From: Paenibacillus glycanilyticus
Lineage (GTDB): Bacteria; Bacillota; Bacilli; Paenibacillales; Paenibacillaceae
Direction of reading: 5' to 3'
DNA length: 64,000 bases
Assembly: GCF_023715145.1 (NCBI RefSeq)
Contig: NZ_JAMBNP010000001.1
Span: 558,001-622,000, forward strand
The notes beneath the pieces were generated by a model, which was not told the DNA's origin, did no database searches, and was given only the letters and a program-made list of their open reading frames with translations. Each line of letters starts with the position of its first letter. The stretch's first letter is position 1. The position numbers and the translations under genes were made by a program. Below are positions 8,322 to 17,846 of this stretch, one piece after another.

Positions 8322-8831
8322 CTAACTCAAGTAACGATTTCGGATGATCCCCATGTGATGAAGCTCGTGTCCTGCGATGCCGTAAGCGAGGGCGCGCGCC
8401 GTAATGCTAACGTTGTTGGCTGTGCCCTTGTTAGACCACGCCTCGGCCGGCAACCCGTGTAGCAGTGTGATCGTCGATTGCCGTACGGCCCGGTAGTCTT
8501 CGGCCAATTGCGCGGTTGTCCAGCTTCCGAAAGGAGGAGTGAACAATTCCTGGTCGAAACCGGGCAGAGGCGTCTGATCCCCTCTTGCAAATCGGAGCAG
8601 GCGGTAGGTCATGACGCGTTCACTGTCTGCGATGTGGCCCACGACTTCTTTCAGCGTCCATTTTCCTTCCTCATACCGATAGGCGCCCTGACTTTCGGTC
8701 AACGATGCCAGCAGCTCGGTCATTTGCTTTTCCTGGGCGAGCAGAATGTCGATGATGTTGCCTTCCGGCACCAACCGGATATACTCGCCGACGTCCCCGG
8801 CGTATTCTTCTTCAGACGGTCTTTGGTTCAT
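8322..8831 (-). CDS. DinB-family putative metal-dependent hydrolase
   Basis: 169-aa four-helix DinB/YfiT-like protein. The expected His triad is visible: His66 in EVVGHIADSE, and His155 and His159 in GHELHHMGIIRNR. Family members bind Ni or Zn and include thiol S-transferases related to bacillithiol; the substrate of this one is unknown. AAAGGTG lies 7 nt before the ATG at 8831. It stands alone, with 180 bp to the IclR gene and about 260 bp to the response regulator. The latter gap holds a 35-codon open stretch on the minus strand but nothing recognisable. Confidence 0.82.
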   Translation of the reverse strand: MNQRPSEEEYAGDVGEYIRLVPEGNIIDILLAQEKQMTELLASLTESQGAYRYEEGKWTLKEVVGHIADSERVMTYRLLRFARGDQTPLPGFDQELFTPPFGSWTTAQLAEDYRAVRQSTITLLHGLPAEAWSNKGTANNVSITARALAYGIAGHELHHMGIIRNRYLS

Positions 8832-9092
8832 GTGTAATCACCTTTCTATAAAGATATAGAAAACTAAAATGCTCTTTCCAATTCTCTACCGCGATTTTTG
8901 CGAAATTCGTAACTTCGGCATGTCTAATGAATTCGCGTAAGAATAGAACTTTCCTTCCAACAATTGAGAGAAGCGTCCACTTAGTTGGTTGGCCTCCACG
9001 CTAAACTGCCCTTTTCGCTTAGCGACTCTGCGTTTGAATGGAGTTCAAGAATCTCAATTACCTCAGCTGCTTTACCGCCAATCTGCATGAGC

Positions 9093-10784
9093 TCACTTAA
9101 CCCTCATCACGTATGAATCTCTATATTCTTGCGGTGAGCAGCCTGTTGAGCTTTTGAAGAACCTTGTAAAGGAGGTAGCTGATTCATAACCTACTTGTCT
9201 GGCAATCTCATGTATTTTAATGTTTTCATTCACTAACAATTCTTTGGCTCTTTGAATCCTGGCTGCATCAATGAATTCCGTTAGGTTTTTTTTCGTTTCT
9301 TGCTTAAATATTCTTGATAAATAAGATGGGTTTAAATACACTTGCTCAGATAATCTAACAAGAGACAAATCCTCGCCGAGATGTGAAACTATAAAATTTT
9401 GAATAAACGAGATTACATTATCAGCCCTTCTTTTTTGCTCTAGCTTTTGAAGTTCAAAAACACATACGGAAAGCTTTCTTATATAAGTAACAGCATCGCC
9501 CCAACTACAATAATGATTAACAAACCGGATTTCACCTATTTTGCCGATAACCTTGTCACGCAATCCCCAACGATTCATATAGGACAGCAAGCACATCGAA
9601 ATAGAGCAATACACTTGCTGGGCAACCAGATTATTTTTATTTTTTATCAAGCTTAAAGGCAGCAAAATTTGCTCCAGCTCTTCAAAATACTTATCCTTCA
9701 GCCCCGATTCTAAATATTGCTCTATGAAAGTAAACAAATTCGTAGTTGTAAGTGACAGTAATTTTTGCTCTGCTTCAAATTCCTCATCATTAGAGCATTC
9801 CGCTTTATTCTCCGCTGGAGCAGTAGAGGGCACTTCATTATCTACTAATAATACCGTATTCTCTGTTCCAATTCGGTAATTCAAAAGGGAATGCAAGGCA
9901 TGATATTGTTGCGAGATATCGTTCCATGTTGCCGGCTTACTGCCAACGGCAAAGCTGATAGAATGATTGAGCTTATCCTGACAGCTTTGCTGGACGGACT
10001 CAAGCATTCCCTTTATGTAGTGCAAAGTATGAACATAATCCTCCGTTGCCGGACTTACATTTTCCTTTGGTTGTATCAGTATCGTAAATCTGAAATGATC
10101 GTCTAAAATGATGACGCATTTCAAATTTGAGGTAAGATATCGCTTTATCATTTGACGAACAGAGTAAATTTGCTGTATTTTCTCTAAATAGTTATTGTCT
10201 TGGAGGGATAGATCATCTAATTTACCTACAACAAGGATAACCGGGGCTTCATCCGTAATGGGCAGAGAAAGCTGGTCAAATTGCTCCTTCGTTGCCTTTA
10301 CCATGGTGCTCCCCTTTAATAAGTTAAGCAGATAACCTTCCTGAAATAGTTCCAATGCTATGTGAATTTTCTCTTTGGCTTCTCTGATGAGATCACCGGT
10401 TTTAATTTCCTTACGGATTTTGAACACCGTCTCCTCAACAGCTTGTATGACCTTGTCAATATCCTCCAGTTTCAGAATATAGCTTACATCGGGATGCTGG
10501 ATCGCTTTATAGATATAGCTAAACTCGCTGTGACCCGTTAAAAAGATGATTTTGCATTGCGGCCACTGCTTAAATATTTCATCCATCAGTTGAAGCCCGT
10601 TAATATTAGGCATATCGATATCCGTTAACACAATATCCATACGGGTGCGATGCAGCCACTCTATCGCTTCTTCACCGCTATATGCCTTATACACATCAAG
10701 CGACAAGTGGTCCATCCCTCTAAATACCTCAAATAAATGATTAACTATAATTTCCTCGTTATCTACAATCAAAAGTCTTAACAT
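9093..10784 (-). CDS. yesN: YesN-type AraC response regulator
   Basis: 563-aa response regulator. The receiver domain occupies residues 1-120, with the acidic pocket at Asp8/Glu10 and phospho-acceptor Asp55 (VLTDIDMPN). A long middle region has no clear family. The C-terminal AraC/XylS DNA-binding domain has two helix-turn-helices (LSLVRLSEQVYLNPSYLSRIFK, then KIHEIARQVGYESATSFTRFFK, and a terminal GCSPQEYR). It begins 2 nt after the kinase stop codon, with GAGGGAG in the end of the kinase gene, so the pair is co-translated. It should control the adjacent sugar ABC importer. Confidence 0.93.
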   Translation of the reverse strand: MLRLLIVDNEEIIVNHLFEVFRGMDHLSLDVYKAYSGEEAIEWLHRTRMDIVLTDIDMPNINGLQLMDEIFKQWPQCKIIFLTGHSEFSYIYKAIQHPDVSYILKLEDIDKVIQAVEETVFKIRKEIKTGDLIREAKEKIHIALELFQEGYLLNLLKGSTMVKATKEQFDQLSLPITDEAPVILVVGKLDDLSLQDNNYLEKIQQIYSVRQMIKRYLTSNLKCVIILDDHFRFTILIQPKENVSPATEDYVHTLHYIKGMLESVQQSCQDKLNHSISFAVGSKPATWNDISQQYHALHSLLNYRIGTENTVLLVDNEVPSTAPAENKAECSNDEEFEAEQKLLSLTTTNLFTFIEQYLESGLKDKYFEELEQILLPLSLIKNKNNLVAQQVYCSISMCLLSYMNRWGLRDKVIGKIGEIRFVNHYCSWGDAVTYIRKLSVCVFELQKLEQKRRADNVISFIQNFIVSHLGEDLSLVRLSEQVYLNPSYLSRIFKQETKKNLTEFIDAARIQRAKELLVNENIKIHEIARQVGYESATSFTRFFKSSTGCSPQEYRDSYVMRVK

Positions 10785-10786
10785 GG

Positions 10787-12496
10787 CTACTCCCTCAGCT
10801 TAGCATTAATTTGCAATCTGACTAATAATCCGCCCAGCTCACTTCTTGCTACCTGCAGCCCATGCTCCTCGCCATAGATCAGTTGCAATCTTCGATGAAT
10901 ATTGTTCAGCCCAGACGATTCACTGCTGTTTGCTTCCATGAATTGTTTTTCTAGATCTAGCAATTTATCATCGGTTAATTGCTTTCCATTATCCTCGACA
11001 AAAATCGATAGCTTATCATCTATCGTTTGAAAATAAACCCGAATGGTGACAGGGCCCTTTGAATGCTCTACCGCATATTTAAAAGCATTTTCGATAATTG
11101 GCTGCACGATTAATCTAGGGACGCTGATTTCCTTAAAGGAATGCGGACAGTCTTCAAATTCAATCGTCAGCTTGCTTGGGTAACGCATTAACTGAATATC
11201 AGCATAGGTTCTCGCATGCTCAATTTCCTCATACAAAGAAATAAAGTCGGAATCATTTTTCGTAATAAACTGAAAATACTCCCCTAATAGCTTGGTGAAA
11301 GGAATCAAATTCTCATCCTTTACTTTCGCCATCATGTTCATTAAGAAAAAGCTATTGTATAAGAAGTGGGGGCTGATTTGAGATTGAAGATGCTTTAACT
11401 CGGCTTTTTGTTCAAGAATTTTGTGTTTATACACTTGATCAATGAGATTCGAGACGTTTTGAACCATGGAATTAAAGCCCTTGTTTAAGTAATCAAATTC
11501 ATTGTTGTGATTCACTTCCACTTTGACATTGAAATTACCCTTCTCAACACTGCGGAACGATTTCACAAGCTCCTTCATCGGACGTTGAATTAACTGGTAG
11601 GTGTAAGCATAGATAAACGTGACAAGGATGAGTACCACACCTGTAAACACCCATAGCCACACGTAAAATCCTTTTGTCGGAACCAGTACAGCATCTTTAG
11701 GTATGAATCGAAACAGCACCATATTTAAGTATTCGGATTTCTCCGCGATGATGAACGTGTCGCCATGACTAACCACTTCGCCAATTTTGAATTCGCTTTC
11801 ATTTCTTGCGAACGAATGAACGACATCGTCGAACATGTGATCCTCGTCGCTATATATCGTTAACCCGTTTGTTAGATCCAGCAAAATCGACCGACTGTCG
11901 GGATAAGTATCGAACTGCTTTAATGCTTCCCGGAATACTTCCGTATTTAATTCGATTTCGATCATAAACAAAGGGCTTAACCCCATGTTGCCCGATAGAA
12001 ATGTACTGAGATGAAGGTTCCCATTATACATTAATAATTGGGCGCCCTTCATCCCTTCCGGAATTCTCAATGCTTCAAATTTGTCCCTATTCAAAGCGCC
12101 CACTGATTTCTTGGAGGAAATGGTCTTTTGTATAGGGTAGATATGAGCGCTAACATTTGAAATATAAGCATTGCTATTTTGTATGGATACCAGGCGATGA
12201 TGCAGCTTTCTCATACTCTCCATCTTTTCGTAATCGTCCATAATCGTATATCGTATCGCAAGCTTATTTAAATCCTCGTCATTTAAAACATCATATTGCA
12301 ATATTTTTATTCGATCAATTTCTGCCTCCAGCCCCTCTAAATAAAAGGTGACCTGAGCCGTCGTTGATTTGTAAATCTCATCTTTAACCGTCTTTAGGCT
12401 CCAGTTGTACATATAAATACCTAAAGCGACAATGACCAAGATTGCGGCTAAAAATGTAGCCATTAATCTAACAAAAATGCTAGATTTAATTGCCAC
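10787..12496 (-). CDS. yesM: YesM-type sensor histidine kinase
   Basis: 569-aa membrane kinase. TM1 is about residues 11-30, followed by an extracytoplasmic sensing region (31-275), TM2 about 278-298 and a HAMP domain (300-352). The His_kinase domain has phospho-acceptor His377 in SQISPHFLYNS, and a C-terminal ATPase domain carries the N box (PIIENAFKYA). The GTG at 12496 follows AGGAGG by only 2 nt, which is unusually tight; an ATG at 12463 has no site at all. It lies about 100 bp downstream of the second permease gene. It probably senses the sugar, or the loaded binding protein, of the neighbouring importer. Confidence 0.92.
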   Translation of the reverse strand: MAIKSSIFVRLMATFLAAILVIVALGIYMYNWSLKTVKDEIYKSTTAQVTFYLEGLEAEIDRIKILQYDVLNDEDLNKLAIRYTIMDDYEKMESMRKLHHRLVSIQNSNAYISNVSAHIYPIQKTISSKKSVGALNRDKFEALRIPEGMKGAQLLMYNGNLHLSTFLSGNMGLSPLFMIEIELNTEVFREALKQFDTYPDSRSILLDLTNGLTIYSDEDHMFDDVVHSFARNESEFKIGEVVSHGDTFIIAEKSEYLNMVLFRFIPKDAVLVPTKGFYVWLWVFTGVVLILVTFIYAYTYQLIQRPMKELVKSFRSVEKGNFNVKVEVNHNNEFDYLNKGFNSMVQNVSNLIDQVYKHKILEQKAELKHLQSQISPHFLYNSFFLMNMMAKVKDENLIPFTKLLGEYFQFITKNDSDFISLYEEIEHARTYADIQLMRYPSKLTIEFEDCPHSFKEISVPRLIVQPIIENAFKYAVEHSKGPVTIRVYFQTIDDKLSIFVEDNGKQLTDDKLLDLEKQFMEANSSESSGLNNIHRRLQLIYGEEHGLQVARSELGGLLVRLQINAKLRE

Positions 12497-12596
12497 CCCC
12501 TCCTTTTTTTCTTTTCCTACATATTAACAAAAAATCATAGCATAAAACATGACTATTTGTTTCATCGCTAGCGGCCTCTTGGACGGCTGATCGCCA

Positions 12597-13481
12597 TCAG
12601 CCTTTAACACTGCCTAAAACCATTCCCTTTACAAAATATTTCTGTAAAAAAGGATATGCGCAAATAATGGGCAGAGCACCTAAAAAGATTTGTGCAGACT
12701 TTAATGTTTTATCGGAAATTTTGGCCATTACTTTCGCCTCTTCAGGCGTTAATGTCGTAAATGATTTTTGCACTACAACCGTTTGCATATAGCTTTGCAG
12801 CGGATAATTACTTGGATTATTCATATAAATCAGCCCATCAAACCAGCTATTCCAATGACCAACCAATGAAAACAATAAAATCGTTGCAATAGCCGGCATA
12901 GATATCGGAATATAAATGCTCCATAATGTTCTCCAATGTCCAGCTCCATCCATAAATGCGGATTCACTTAATTCCTTTGGCGTTTGTCTAAAGAAATTCA
13001 AAAGGACGATGACACTAAATACAGGCACAGCGCCAGGTAATATTAATGCCCAAACCGAATCGATAAGCCCTAATTCCTTCACCAGCATGTAGGTTGGGAT
13101 TAAACCGGCACCAAAAATCATCGTAATGAAAAAAGCCCATGCGTAGAAGGCTCGCAGACTAAAGTCTTTCTTTTCCTTGGATAACGGGTAGGCAATCGTC
13201 GTGGCTAACAATACATTAATTGCGCCGCCAAGAGCGATGCGCTGCAAGGAGATAAGCATGGAGTCCCAGAATGCTTTGCGTTGGGCAACAAATTCATAAG
13301 AGGTTAAGGAAAACTCTTTCGGCCAAAAGGTTACCGTACCGGTAGCTGCAATCGCACTTGATGATAAGGATATCGCTAAAATATGAATCATCGGAAGCAC
13401 GCAAACCGCGGCAACCAAAATGAGAAAAATATTGTTCATCATTATAAACCAATCCAGCCTTTTTTTGATTCGCACTCCCAT
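12597..13481 (-). CDS. Sugar ABC permease, LplC type
   Basis: 294-aa inner-membrane subunit with six predicted helices. The EAA loop that docks the ATPase is visible as ESAFMDGAGHWRTLWSIYIP. The C-terminus VKGMVLGSVKG is typical of CUT1 LplC/YtcP permeases. It starts 5 bp after the partner permease and works with it and the lipoprotein encoded upstream. No ATPase gene is present in this cluster, so a shared MsmX-like ATPase elsewhere is expected. Confidence 0.92.
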   Translation of the reverse strand: MGVRIKKRLDWFIMMNNIFLILVAAVCVLPMIHILAISLSSSAIAATGTVTFWPKEFSLTSYEFVAQRKAFWDSMLISLQRIALGGAINVLLATTIAYPLSKEKKDFSLRAFYAWAFFITMIFGAGLIPTYMLVKELGLIDSVWALILPGAVPVFSVIVLLNFFRQTPKELSESAFMDGAGHWRTLWSIYIPISMPAIATILLFSLVGHWNSWFDGLIYMNNPSNYPLQSYMQTVVVQKSFTTLTPEEAKVMAKISDKTLKSAQIFLGALPIICAYPFLQKYFVKGMVLGSVKG

Positions 13482-13486
13482 ACCTC

Positions 13487-14398
13487 CTAAAAGATTCGAT
13501 AATCCGCAAATTTATAAGCAAAATAATAGGATGTTGAGACAAGGATCAACGCAATGACGGATTTAAACAGACCAACTGCCGTAGCTACACCAAACTGCGC
13601 ATCTAATAGTCCTATCCGATAGACAAACGTATCTAGTATGTCTCCACTCTCATAGACCATCGGGCTGTACATATTAAAGATTTGATCAAAGCCCGCGTTC
13701 AGAAGATTCCCTAAGCTCAAGACCATCAATAATACGATGACCATCTGAATGCCGGGTAAACTAATGTGTATCGTCTGCTTCCAACGGTTCGCTCCATCCA
13801 TTTGAGCCGCCTCGTACAGATTCGGGTTAATCCCGGTTAGCGCCGCAAGATAAATAATCGTTCCGTAACCGAAATCCTTCCACGTATCGGTTAGGATCAT
13901 CGTATACGGGAACCACTTATTGTCACCCAAAAAGAAGATAGAATTCAAGCCAAGCTTATTTAAAAGGGTATTAACAAGTCCGTTTGTAGGTGACAGGATA
14001 TCGATAAAGATGCCGCCTAATACGACCCATGAGAGGAAGTGCGGCAAGTAGATCGCGGTTTGAATGCTGCGTTTCAATAGGACATGCTTCATTTCGTTTA
14101 ACAGCAAAGCAATTACGATGGGAACAACCAAGCCCAATATGACCTTTAAAGAAGCAATATAAAACGTATTCCACAAAATATTGTCGAAATTAGGCAGGCT
14201 CATCACATATTTAAAGTTCTTAAGACCAACCCATTGTTGGTCGCCAAAGAGCCTTTTAGCTGGAATAAAGCGCTGAAACGCTATAATAATGCCAGCCATA
14301 GGAACATAGCTAAATAAGATGATGAATATAAAGCCCGGTAAAATCATGAGATTTAACGGCAATTCTCTCTTTAACTTTTTGATATTCAGTTCAATCAC
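13487..14398 (-). CDS. Sugar ABC permease, LplB type
   Basis: 303-aa CUT1 permease with the N-terminal helix LMILPGFIFIILFSYVPMAG, an EAA loop (EAAQMDGANRWKQTIHISLP) and the LplB-typical ending FAYKFADYRIF. It follows the binding-protein gene after a 58-bp gap that contains a strong hairpin. The transported sugar is not evident from sequence. Confidence 0.92.
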   Translation of the reverse strand: MIELNIKKLKRELPLNLMILPGFIFIILFSYVPMAGIIIAFQRFIPAKRLFGDQQWVGLKNFKYVMSLPNFDNILWNTFYIASLKVILGLVVPIVIALLLNEMKHVLLKRSIQTAIYLPHFLSWVVLGGIFIDILSPTNGLVNTLLNKLGLNSIFFLGDNKWFPYTMILTDTWKDFGYGTIIYLAALTGINPNLYEAAQMDGANRWKQTIHISLPGIQMVIVLLMVLSLGNLLNAGFDQIFNMYSPMVYESGDILDTFVYRIGLLDAQFGVATAVGLFKSVIALILVSTSYYFAYKFADYRIF

Positions 14399-14421
14399 CT
14401 TCTCCTATGGATTAAGAAAAT

Positions 14422-14448
14422 GGAAAGCAAGGATGCTCCTTGCTTTCC
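14422..14448 (-). terminator. Intra-operon hairpin after the binding-protein gene
   Basis: GGAAAGCAAGGA and TCCTTGCTTTCC form a perfect 12-bp stem with a 3-nt loop, followed on the minus strand by ATTTTC. It lies between the lipoprotein gene and the permease genes. It should cut read-through and protect the upstream message, giving more binding protein than permease. Confidence 0.7.
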
Positions 14449-14456
14449 ATAACGTG

Positions 14457-16190
14457 TTATTTGGTTGTGGCATACCACTCATTGACTTCCTTCGTGATGT
14501 CTGTTCCACCAACTTTATACCAGTTGTCCACGAATTTATCAAAATCATCCAAAGGCGCTGCACCCATAATAATTTTGACGAATGTTTCTTTTTCCAAGGC
14601 TTCTAATGTAGATTTTCTTTCAGCCATCGTTTCTGTCGGAGGACCGGCAAACTTCTCATACATGAATCGTTCATTATCCATATAATTGACGCCATGCCTG
14701 TAAACCCCTTCTGCTCCGTAGATCTTAGGCCAGCCCCATTGAGAAGCATCCCCTTCTTCGAATGCCTTAATATTGCGATAAATCGCTAATGCTTCACCCG
14801 TTAAGCTGTCAAAACTATTATTTTTTCTAGCCTCTTCGATTTCCTGGAAAGCTCGAATGTTTTTAAATGCTGACGCCGGCTGTACAGGGGAGTACTTCCA
14901 CACCCCTACACTATCATTGGCTGCCGGCATGTAATAGTAGTCAAAATCTCCTGTTTTGCCCCAGTTAAGCTCCACATGCAAATTGAACATTTTGATAAGC
15001 GCCTCGGGATTAGAGAATCCCTTTCTTACTACCCAATAGCTGTCGGCTTGGAATCTTTGCGGAGAAAGGGCTGGTTTGCCGTCTACCGAAACAAGGGAAT
15101 AACCTACCCAGTTCGCATTTGGATCATTTTGATAATTGCTGATTAACGGATACATGGGATTCCATTGTGCGCCAAAATCGATGCCAATTTTACCAGCGGC
15201 AACACTTTCAGCTACCTTACCGCCATCTTTAACACCGAACTCTTTATCCAGCTGACCAGCCTTATACATCTCAGACAGCGCTTTCAAGGATTCCTTAACT
15301 TCAGGGAGCGTGCTACCCCAAACTAAATTTCCCGAGCCATCATCAATCCACATATTCGGATACGCATGGTAGCCCGCAAAAAATCCTTCCAAGCCCATGG
15401 CACCGCCGTACAAATCCTTTGTCAAGGCTAAGCCATACGTGTCATTCACCTTGTTCCCGTCCGGATCCTGGGTTGTAAACGCTTCCGATATTTTCAACAC
15501 ATCCTGCAAGGAAGTTGGCTCAGGAAGGTTTAATTTGTCTAACCAATCCTTACGAATCCATAAGTAAACACCGTCACCGTAAACGTCTGCCTTGCCGATC
15601 CCCATAATCTTTCCATTAACTTCGGCAGAATTAAGCACCGCTGGTCCTTGTTCAGCATATAGCTCCTTTAGATCATCCGATGCATACTGCTCCCAATATG
15701 GCGTTAAATCCTCGATTAAATCCGCTTCGGCTAGCTGCTTCATTTGCGCAGGCGTTACGCGAAGCATATCTGGCAAGTCGCCAGACGTAAGCGTAACGTT
15801 CATTTTTTGGGTATAAGCATCACCGGTGCTAACTGTCCAGTCATACGTAACATTAATGCCCAGCTTTTCGGTAAACGCTTTCAACCATCTGTTGTCTTCA
15901 ATCGTTTCTCCAGGAGTTTTAGGTATGATATTATCTTGCGTGTCATTGTCAACATCACGAGTAAAGCGAATCGCAAGCGGCGTTTCATACTTGCCGAACG
16001 GATCAGCATCTCCGGAAACCGCTTCCTTCGGTTCATCGTTGCCCGTACTACTGTTGTTGGCAGGACTTTGAGTTGGAGCATTCGTTTGTTTCTCGGGTGA
16101 ATTGGAGCTGCATGCTGAAATAAAGCCAGTTGTAAGCATGAGCGATATCAGAAGAAGTATTGCTTTTGAAGACGGTTGATTATTCTTCAC
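14457..16190 (-). CDS. Extracellular sugar-binding lipoprotein, LplA type
   Basis: 577-aa solute-binding protein. The start is the GTG at 16190, with AGAGGGG 7 nt upstream, giving a clean lipoprotein signal with the lipobox FISA-Cys27 and then a low-complexity Ser/Asn/Thr linker. The large size is typical of Paenibacillus LplA/YtcQ binding proteins of family 1. It is the first gene of the importer operon: binding protein, permease, permease, kinase, response regulator. The ligand is likely a plant-derived oligosaccharide, judged from family context only. Confidence 0.9.
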   Translation of the reverse strand: MKNNQPSSKAILLLISLMLTTGFISACSSNSPEKQTNAPTQSPANNSSTGNDEPKEAVSGDADPFGKYETPLAIRFTRDVDNDTQDNIIPKTPGETIEDNRWLKAFTEKLGINVTYDWTVSTGDAYTQKMNVTLTSGDLPDMLRVTPAQMKQLAEADLIEDLTPYWEQYASDDLKELYAEQGPAVLNSAEVNGKIMGIGKADVYGDGVYLWIRKDWLDKLNLPEPTSLQDVLKISEAFTTQDPDGNKVNDTYGLALTKDLYGGAMGLEGFFAGYHAYPNMWIDDGSGNLVWGSTLPEVKESLKALSEMYKAGQLDKEFGVKDGGKVAESVAAGKIGIDFGAQWNPMYPLISNYQNDPNANWVGYSLVSVDGKPALSPQRFQADSYWVVRKGFSNPEALIKMFNLHVELNWGKTGDFDYYYMPAANDSVGVWKYSPVQPASAFKNIRAFQEIEEARKNNSFDSLTGEALAIYRNIKAFEEGDASQWGWPKIYGAEGVYRHGVNYMDNERFMYEKFAGPPTETMAERKSTLEALEKETFVKIIMGAAPLDDFDKFVDNWYKVGGTDITKEVNEWYATTK

Positions 16191-16630
16191 CTTAAAACCC
16201 CTCTCATATAGTGTGAATACTAACACATTTAAAATTCTATTTTATTTTTTACTAATCGTATATCTTCAATTTGTTACTTCATTATCATCTCTTTACTCCA
16301 TGCCATATCCCTATGCTTTCACTTTTTTAGATCGTTATCATTTTTTTACCATTTCGTCTCAAGTGTGCGAATAATACGCTCCCTATCTCATGCATATCCC
16401 TGCCACGTTCCTCCACTCACCATGCCTGGTTTCGAAAGATGGGGTAGGCGCTAGTCTAGCGTTTCCACATGCATTCACAAGTAAATAGAACAAATAGGCA
16501 GAAGTCTTTGATCTAAGTCTAGACTGCAGCCGTACACTATTCGTCACCCAAAATTCTCGATCACTCATCAAGGTCTTCAAGCGCTGGAACTCATGTGACT
16601 GATCATCATCCTTGTGTGAGCTGTATTATA

Positions 16631-16678
16631 TTTTGATCATACAAAAAGCCCCTTTTCGGGGCTTTTGTATGATCAAAA
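16631..16678. terminator. 48-nt near-perfect palindrome, bidirectional terminator
   Basis: Arms TTTTGATCATACAAAA and its complement extend through AGCCCC/GGGGCT around a 4-nt TTTC loop, with one single-base bulge. The inner GGGGCTTTT core reads as an intrinsic terminator on both strands. No gene ends close by, so its host transcript is unclear. Confidence 0.6.
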
Positions 16679-16882
16679 TGACACTTTCTGTATGGTTTAT
16701 TGTCATTTCCCGTATTCTCTGCATCATCAGATGTCACTTTCAAATACCCAATACCATTAATGTTCGTATGCAAGGAGCAGTTGAAAAGCATGTCCGTAGG
16801 TTGTATGAAGCCTATTATTGAGTTAATAAGTGCAGCTTTTTTTGATTAACATTACGAGACTTCATATTTAATACTTTATAAA

Positions 16883-16929
16883 GCGAGAGCCTGTGACCGT
16901 CGCTATGCTTGTATGTCATAGGCTCTCGC
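16883..16929 (-). terminator. Terminator of the galactan/HAD/epimerase operon
   Basis: GCGAGAGCCT-ATGAC and GTCACAGGCTCTCGC form a long stem on the minus strand, just after the epimerase stop codon, followed by TTTATAAAG. Confidence 0.75.
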
Positions 16930-16946
16930 TCTATATACCCGATTAG

Positions 16947-17846
16947 TTACTTAATAGCCGCTGGCTCGAGATGAAATAATTTTGTCAGATGCTTAGCTGT
17001 TGACACCGCGAAACTCAAAGCCGAATCCATCAGTTCCAACGGCACGGGGCGGAAATAGCCGTGCGTCTCATAGGTGAAGTCGCCTTGATAACCTGCTGCC
17101 GCCATACCCGACATGACATCCACCCAGTCGATCGACCCTTGGTATGGAAGCAGGTGCGAATCACTCACACCCTGATTATCCTGGATATGGACGGCCTTCA
17201 ACAAAGAACCCAGAATACGAAGGGAACTGCTTTGATCCACTCCTTGAATATGTGCATGTCCCGTATCCCAGCAAGCGCCGAATAGTGGATGGTTGAGACT
17301 CCTAACAAGCTCAGCCAGCTCCTCGGCCGTGGCGCAATAACTGCGCAGCGATCTTCCGCCACCTCTTGGACGATCGAACATATTTTCTAGGGTCACGCCT
17401 ACGCCTGTCTTCTCCATTACGGGCAGCAACCTCAAGTATGCATTGCGGTTAAAAACAAGCTGTGACTGTGTCGGTTCCCCGCCTTGGAGCGTTAGGTTGC
17501 CTGGATGAAGGACCACCCAAGGAATGCCCAAGATTGCGGCCGTGCGTAAGCTCCGCTCCGAATATGCTATATAAGTATCCAGATCAAGTCCCAGCTGCAT
17601 GTTATCAAAGGAAGCCCCATGAATAGGACCATGCATTTGCGTGAAGACCGCATCCCAAGATTCTGCGGCCTCCCGAATGTTATGCGCCCAACGTTCCTCT
17701 TCCGGCCAGGACTTGCGGAGTAGTTGGGGCATATAATCGGTATAGTTAAAATCCAATGCCTCAAAGCCCGCAGCCTTGCATCGCTGAATCGCTTGTTCCA
17801 TAGGGTAATCCGTATCAAACATATGAATGGATGTTGAAATCTTCAT
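16947..17846 (-). CDS. Sugar phosphate isomerase/epimerase, TIM barrel
   Basis: 299-aa xylose-isomerase-like TIM barrel (AP endonuclease 2 family). The expected divalent-metal ligands are visible: Glu154 (VTLENM), Asp194 (CWDTGHAHI), His220 (KAVHIQDN) and Glu260 (FTYETHG). Family members epimerise or isomerise ketoses, inosose or related compounds. Its ATG overlaps the end of the HAD gene by 4 bp, so the two are translationally coupled. It closes an operon for degradation of an imported plant saccharide. The exact substrate is unknown. Confidence 0.85.
   Translation of the reverse strand: MKISTSIHMFDTDYPMEQAIQRCKAAGFEALDFNYTDYMPQLLRKSWPEEERWAHNIREAAESWDAVFTQMHGPIHGASFDNMQLGLDLDTYIAYSERSLRTAAILGIPWVVLHPGNLTLQGGEPTQSQLVFNRNAYLRLLPVMEKTGVGVTLENMFDRPRGGGRSLRSYCATAEELAELVRSLNHPLFGACWDTGHAHIQGVDQSSSLRILGSLLKAVHIQDNQGVSDSHLLPYQGSIDWVDVMSGMAAAGYQGDFTYETHGYFRPVPLELMDSALSFAVSTAKHLTKLFHLEPAAIK

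Larger units (their letters stand above)
16191..16946. other. Intergenic region without a recognisable gene
   Basis: 756 bp between the first importer operon and the epimerase gene. It holds the importer promoter region near 16191-16330, a 65-codon minus frame at 16383-16580 that I do not recognise and do not support, the long palindrome at 16631-16678 and the terminator at 16883-16929. Confidence 0.5.

Noticed and set aside
8880-9080. A 35-codon minus-strand frame beginning MQIGGKAAEVIEIL
   Set aside because: No site and no similarity recognised; more likely chance.
16383-16580. A 65-codon minus-strand frame (begins MKTLMSDREFWVTN)
   Set aside because: It has no ribosome binding site and no recognisable family, and the frame continues upstream without a better start. 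It may be a relic, but I cannot support it.
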